Source of the DNA: an uncultured Collinsella sp.
GTDB taxonomy: Bacteria; Actinomycetota; Coriobacteriia; Coriobacteriales; Coriobacteriaceae
Reading direction: 5' to 3'
DNA: 64,000 bases
NCBI GenBank assembly: GCA_900546115.1
Contig: URBQ01000003.1
Location: forward strand, 29,141-93,140
Below, piece by piece: positions 61,301 to 64,000 of the stretch (its first letter is position 1; every line of letters starts with the position of its first letter). The translations under genes and the position numbers were made by a program. The notes beneath the pieces are model-generated. The model did not search any database, was not told the origin of the DNA, and saw only the letters and a list, made by a program, of their open reading frames with translations.

Positions 61301-62795
61301 ATTTTTTTATTAACCAAGGGCGAGATGAATATATAAAACGAATACGAGGGTATCGATTCGTTATAGCATCTCCTTCGTGAATCTTTTCTTCCCAGAAATA
61401 AGATGAATGCTTTTCGTCCAACCCATCAATCATGATGACAATTTTAGAGCGAATGAGCATCGAGTCAGTTTTGATATCTCGCAGGGAAACGTAGGTAGAC
61501 AATGCTTGCCATAAGCTAGGTTCATCCCAGGTTCCGCTTAGCCCAAGTACCTGTTTTATTATTCCAAACCAAGTAGCGTTTTCTGGAATATCACTTGCAA
61601 GAATTAATATGGGAACGTGGGAGACACCACATTGAAATGCCCTTGCCTTACCTGCAAGCCCACATGTCTTTCCAGTCCCCTGATCACCAACGACAATGCA
61701 ATGTGGGTTTATAAGTGTTTCGAGCGCTTCTCGGCGCAGCTCCCATATGGAGGGGCATTCACGAAAAGACGCAAGAGCGTCCTTGAGTTCATAGGTATGA
61801 TTTTGGAATGACGGCTTGTATTTAATCTCATATATTTCGTCAATAAAGCCCTCAATATCTGAGTAGCTTATATCGTCAGAGCAGAGCGCATCATACTTGG
61901 TCCTACTTAACCCATCTCTTTCAATTGCCAAGAGGGTTTTTATTACCGATAGTTTGTTTATATAACATTCAATAGCATTTTTACAGGATTCGGCTTTTGT
62001 AACCAGCTCGTAATCACTTTTAGGCATGTCGTTGACTTCCTGATTACGACAAGCCGCTGCTACAAGCGAGTCAATCATACTAGTTATGTTATTGCATGTT
62101 TCGAGATAGCCATCGATTTCATCGATGAGCCTCTTTCGGAGAGCATAGGAGCCAAGATATTTATCGAGAAAGATGGACAGGCCTCCATCTTCATTAATAT
62201 CTGGAATATACCTTGATTTAAGCCTAGCCACCGTCTTGGCCAAGGCGATTTGAAATACATCTGGATTAACTTCGGTTTTTTCAAACCAAAATCTCCGTAA
62301 TCCCTCATTTGCATGCTGTACCAGTAGGTTGTTTATTTGACTTTCATCCCAAAGAATGACTTCTAACCCAGGGCTCTCCTTTTCTATCTCTGTTTTAAAT
62401 ATGCGCCACGCCGCATCTTCTCCTTGGCTGGTTTTACCATGTGCAATCGTCTTTGATGAGGTTAAGTTGTGCGGAATGCAAATAGTGTATTGGGTCAAAT
62501 TTGGACGGATTTTAATTGCCTGTTGAACCGAATTTCTAATTTGGCCCCATTGGCTAGAAGTCAAAGTTGATCGAAACCACTTCGCTTGCACCGCATAGCA
62601 CTCGGTGGAACTTTCGTTAGTCCAATATGCCTCGATGCCACCATCACCACCAGCGCCCCTTATGTTGCAGTAGGTCCAGTTGTCATCAAACTGTTGTTGC
62701 CCCTTTCCCCAATACTCAAATAGTTGACAGCAAAGCTCCTCAAAGGCGTCAGCAGGACTCATGCCTTGTGAGTTGAATTTCTCGAAAATGCTCAT
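58389..62795 (-). CDS. Nuclease-STAND NTPase, second Avs-type defence protein
   Basis: This 1468-residue protein has an N-terminal restriction-endonuclease-like domain (FEELCCQLFEYWG, RGAGGDGGIEAYW near 48, YAVQAKWF near 65). Its D and QxK residues fit the Mrr/PD-(D/E)XK pattern. The STAND NTPase follows, with Walker A VVGDQGTGKT near 368 and Walker B IVIMIDGLDE near 452, and SRPW as in STAND sensor motifs. About 900 residues of C-terminal repeats remain, probably for target recognition. Family knowledge: Avs proteins detect phage terminase or portal proteins. The gene is much richer in AT than its surroundings, which points to recent transfer. ATG at 62795 is preceded by AGAGGAATC. Confidence 0.8.
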   Translation of the reverse strand: MSIFEKFNSQGMSPADAFEELCCQLFEYWGKGQQQFDDNWTYCNIRGAGGDGGIEAYWTNESSTECYAVQAKWFRSTLTSSQWGQIRNSVQQAIKIRPNLTQYTICIPHNLTSSKTIAHGKTSQGEDAAWRIFKTEIEKESPGLEVILWDESQINNLLVQHANEGLRRFWFEKTEVNPDVFQIALAKTVARLKSRYIPDINEDGGLSIFLDKYLGSYALRKRLIDEIDGYLETCNNITSMIDSLVAAACRNQEVNDMPKSDYELVTKAESCKNAIECYINKLSVIKTLLAIERDGLSRTKYDALCSDDISYSDIEGFIDEIYEIKYKPSFQNHTYELKDALASFRECPSIWELRREALETLINPHCIVVGDQGTGKTCGLAGKARAFQCGVSHVPILILASDIPENATWFGIIKQVLGLSGTWDEPSLWQALSTYVSLRDIKTDSMLIRSKIVIMIDGLDEKHSSYFWEEKIHEGDAITNRYPRIRFIYSSRPWLIKKFEDNELDDCSYEIATGGDVPVYELFDRYIDHYEIRIEGETQYRYLLNTPNELKLFCNVYKGQTLNRSASTTLSQLTSSEIKRLDTELEKRLPSVVDTSRKKPVQTALSSLSQHFMDHESIDEIEIEQKLSRFGIRDQVKDATINLLTRYGILLDKKSGHSFHDVPDYLHLPEPTCYIPGSRHLWDYCIAQRLLQSDAQYFKDILTNNQDATMLYGVLLVEKKGILPNKDPRLINAIDEDYLRKIDLYALSNADPNTTEKFKPWAMELLYAGGQDFSDVLNGIAARVANYPNHPLGTSLLDSYLNSFKSPIERDLVWSLPIAVKMDLRSSRIAYHEERRHLQNLPRLDGRETAEQMPLLFAWKLSSLSNLERNHYRRELIKWGMKNPHEFVHIFEKFNNCNDPQIREDIFAIAEEIVCQGDLEPVVMKQYYAIAYEALFKCPDKQGNRDAAIRNYARLLADHCNKYGLLATGEINLCRPPYPFDINNSVMPIYKSASCAKAMHGYEPIHYDLARYVLVDRLASAFHRPQVPSGSNGRYAKLKQIMEASAFKAKVDEPLEFEGWVISAAYQYLLDHGFDGATIQGEIGEDGYRTGGIDRSITIAYDRADHGLRSTVMTIVEKYVWCARNEICGYLADRIPMSEKCLMDQDVQSNSYCTDYRNLLSFESPLFEDAVMTATNRVQGKTPHFPKAFSCSGFDQLSKQDFMEWINNISPECVFAMLGYNPATDTNGEILKGHEKCPAVPIALYSCDWGASGKSSRIWIHGGAISCEEFKELDSKSSAIVDFNEGASSFTVSIASSQSVCYLAPTEALASPQMVEVDESELVKLVNKNSRVHSRLIPLSGQGVDRLIEKDDYWYFFPSKMAREAAEVKRTDGVHYFNNEGESVFEEVRFGLDFRHQYHALLADSVTLQNALRAKGFELVWYATVQHGPNTLVSERLGCDFEFNEKSWLIWEEESGAFTSCPIEIGAL

Positions 62796-63193
62796 GATTC
62801 CTCTAAATTACGAAGTCATTTTTATAAGAGTCCAGATTGATACTCGCCGTTATTTATTCCCAGCCAACGAGATAATTACGCATGCTTCCTTTATATCGCT
62901 CAATAGCTCTGTACTCAGCATCCTGCGCTATTGCATCGTGACGTCTCCGGCTCAGCCAACTTCTTAGGGCTTCGTCCAAGGCTTTAATAAATGATTAGAT
63001 GTCGGAAGCGTATCAGTAGTGATTGTAGACGCCTCTCCTTTCACCGATTGGCAAAACGATTTACACCTAATTGTTGGCACAGCTCAGAGGCATTTTCTTT
63101 GTTTACTGCCTGATCTCGCTAAACTAATAACTGCTGCTACCAGGGCATTTTCTGGTGCACATTCTATTGGCTCCTGCGAAGATTGGAGCGGGT
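62796..63193. other. Spacer with no gene seen
   Basis: About 400 bp between the divergent Avs-type gene and the adhesin-like gene. It is AT-rich near 62796-62900, probably with the Avs promoter. No hairpins or repeats stood out. Confidence 0.45.
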
Positions 63194-63475
63194 ATGTTTG
63201 CTGCAAAGTCCTACACCAGCCGTCATTACATTGCGATTGTTGCCATGGCCTGCCTATGCGTTTTGCTTGGCGGGCCTTCTTATGCCGCGGGCGCGGAGAG
63301 CCTCATCATCGCGGGCGCGACGTACTACGAGCCGGGCGTGTCGGGCCCCGGCTGGGCCTGGACCGATGCCGACCACCTGGAGCTCAACGGCTACGTGGGC
63401 GAGGCCATCGGCGCCGATGGCGACCTGGTGCTGACGCTTGCCGGGCAAAACTTGTGTATCGTCAAGAGGATTTGA
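63194..63475 (+). pseudogene. Secreted adhesin-like protein, cut by an IS21-family element
   Basis: The frame starts MFAAKSYTSRHYIAIVAMAC with a clear signal peptide (basic start, hydrophobic core, GPSYAAG cleavage region). It continues as a surface-protein repeat (WAWTDADHLELNGYVGEAIG, ADGDLVLTLAGQN). It ends after 93 residues where the IS end begins: the stop TGA is made by the IS terminus. Intact relatives in this group are long cell-wall-anchored proteins. ATG 63194 is preceded by GGAGCGGG. Confidence 0.7.
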
Positions 63476-64000
63476 GCAAAAAGAGCATCGGAAATTGAGC
63501 AGCCTGAGCATCGGAAGCGCGCACGCTTTTTGAGCGGCTAGCCCTCCTGCATGAGGGCATGGCGGACGCGGTAGGACTCGCCGCGGAACTGGACCAGCCT
63601 CCCGTGGTGGACGATGCGGTCGATCACGGCGGCGGCCATCTGGTCGTCCCCGAACACCGACCCCCACCTGCTGAACTCCAGATTCGTGGTGATTACCACC
63701 GACTGCCTCTCGTATGCGTCGGCGAAGACCTGGAAGAGCAGCCTCGCCCCGTCCGCGTCGAGCGGGAGAAACCCGAGCTCGTCGATGACGAGCAGGCGGG
63801 CCTTGCCGATGAGCGCGGCCTCCCGGTCGAGCCTCCCGTCGTCGCGGGCGCGCCTCAGGCGCATCACGAGCGAGGACGCCGTGAAGAAGCGCGCCTCGAG
63901 CCTCCTCTCGCACGCCAGCGCGCAGAGGGCCGACGCCATGTGCGTCTTGCCGGTGCCGACGTCGCCCATGAGCACGAGGTCCTCCCTGCGCTCGACGAAG
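63473..64000 (-). mobile_element. IS21-family insertion sequence, one end
   Basis: The end begins with TGAGCAAAAAG at 63473. Two direct copies of GAGCATCGGAA (63483-63493 and 63506-63516) lie inside it, typical of the multiple terminal repeats of IS21-like elements. The istB helper gene follows at once. The rest, with istA and the other end, lies outside the window. Confidence 0.8.
63538..64000 (-). CDS. istB: IstB-like ATP-binding protein of an IS21 element, 5' end outside the window
   Basis: About 154 visible residues of the AAA+ transposition helper: Walker A GDVGTGKTHMASAL, Walker B LLVIDELGFLPLD, sensor VVITTNLEFSRWGSVF and the C-terminal AAAVIDRIVHHG. IstB directs the IstA transposase to its target. 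The frame continues past base 64000 on the - strand (ERREDLVLMGD). Its ending HALMQEG lies 65 nt from the IS end. Confidence 0.93.
   Translation of the reverse strand, partial: FVERREDLVLMGDVGTGKTHMASALCALACERRLEARFFTASSLVMRLRRARDDGRLDREAALIGKARLLVIDELGFLPLDADGARLLFQVFADAYERQSVVITTNLEFSRWGSVFGDDQMAAAVIDRIVHHGRLVQFRGESYRVRHALMQEG

Overview
The window looks like a chromosome segment of a high-GC Gram-positive gut anaerobe of the Coriobacteriia, most like Collinsella. The evidence is the strongly C/G-ending codon use in the housekeeping genes, a one-chain [4Fe-4S] L-serine ammonia-lyase, an anaerobic (CbiC/CbiJ) cobalamin branch, a complete glycogen locus, and a LoaP-led surface polysaccharide locus. 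This is inferred from gene content alone.

Layout. (1) 1-1.8 kb: the end of a cobalamin operon on the + strand (corrinoid adenosyltransferase, cbiC, cbiJ, with touching or overlapping ends). (2) 2.0-10.6 kb, - strand: a MacA/MacB-like export operon, an L,D-transpeptidase, L-serine ammonia-lyase and metK. (3) 10.8-18.2 kb, + strand: gltX, priA, def, fmt and rsmB, followed by a - strand FmdB-type zinc ribbon. (4) 18.6-31.7 kb, - strand: glgB, glgP, glgC, glgD, glgA and an amylase/4-alpha-glucanotransferase fusion, a full set for glycogen synthesis and breakdown. A divergent HAD phosphatase, thiN and tRNA-Ala follow. GlgA and GlgB carry long Lys/Ala-rich histone-H1-like tails. TTTTACCA boxes sit in front of both glgB/HAD and the amylase fusion. 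(5) 33.7-47.1 kb: a capsule/exopolysaccharide locus, with a long leader, loaP, two sugar-1-phosphate transferases, a WbuB-like glycosyltransferase, a UDP-L-FucNAc gene set (fnlA, fnlB-like, fnlC), further glycosyltransferases, wzy, wzx and an SGNH hydrolase. (6) 47.1-63.5 kb: an accessory region of gene remnants and defence-type genes. It holds a 2TM-GAF protein with a small basic partner, a HEPN-motif protein with an unknown partner, and two different nuclease-STAND NTPases of the Avs type. Three truncated copies of the 3' end of ugd (UDP-glucose 6-dehydrogenase), each followed by a different strong terminator hairpin, separate these modules. (7) 63.2-64 kb: an adhesin-like gene cut by an IS21-family element whose istB runs off the window.

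The conserved part (about 7-34 kb) also holds at least six long intergenic inverted repeats with 20-33 nt arms. I saw none in the polysaccharide and defence part. The most interesting points are the ugd-3'-end-punctuated island, the tailed glycogen enzymes, the inverted-repeat family, and a G10 tract early in the first sugar transferase gene that could cause phase variation.
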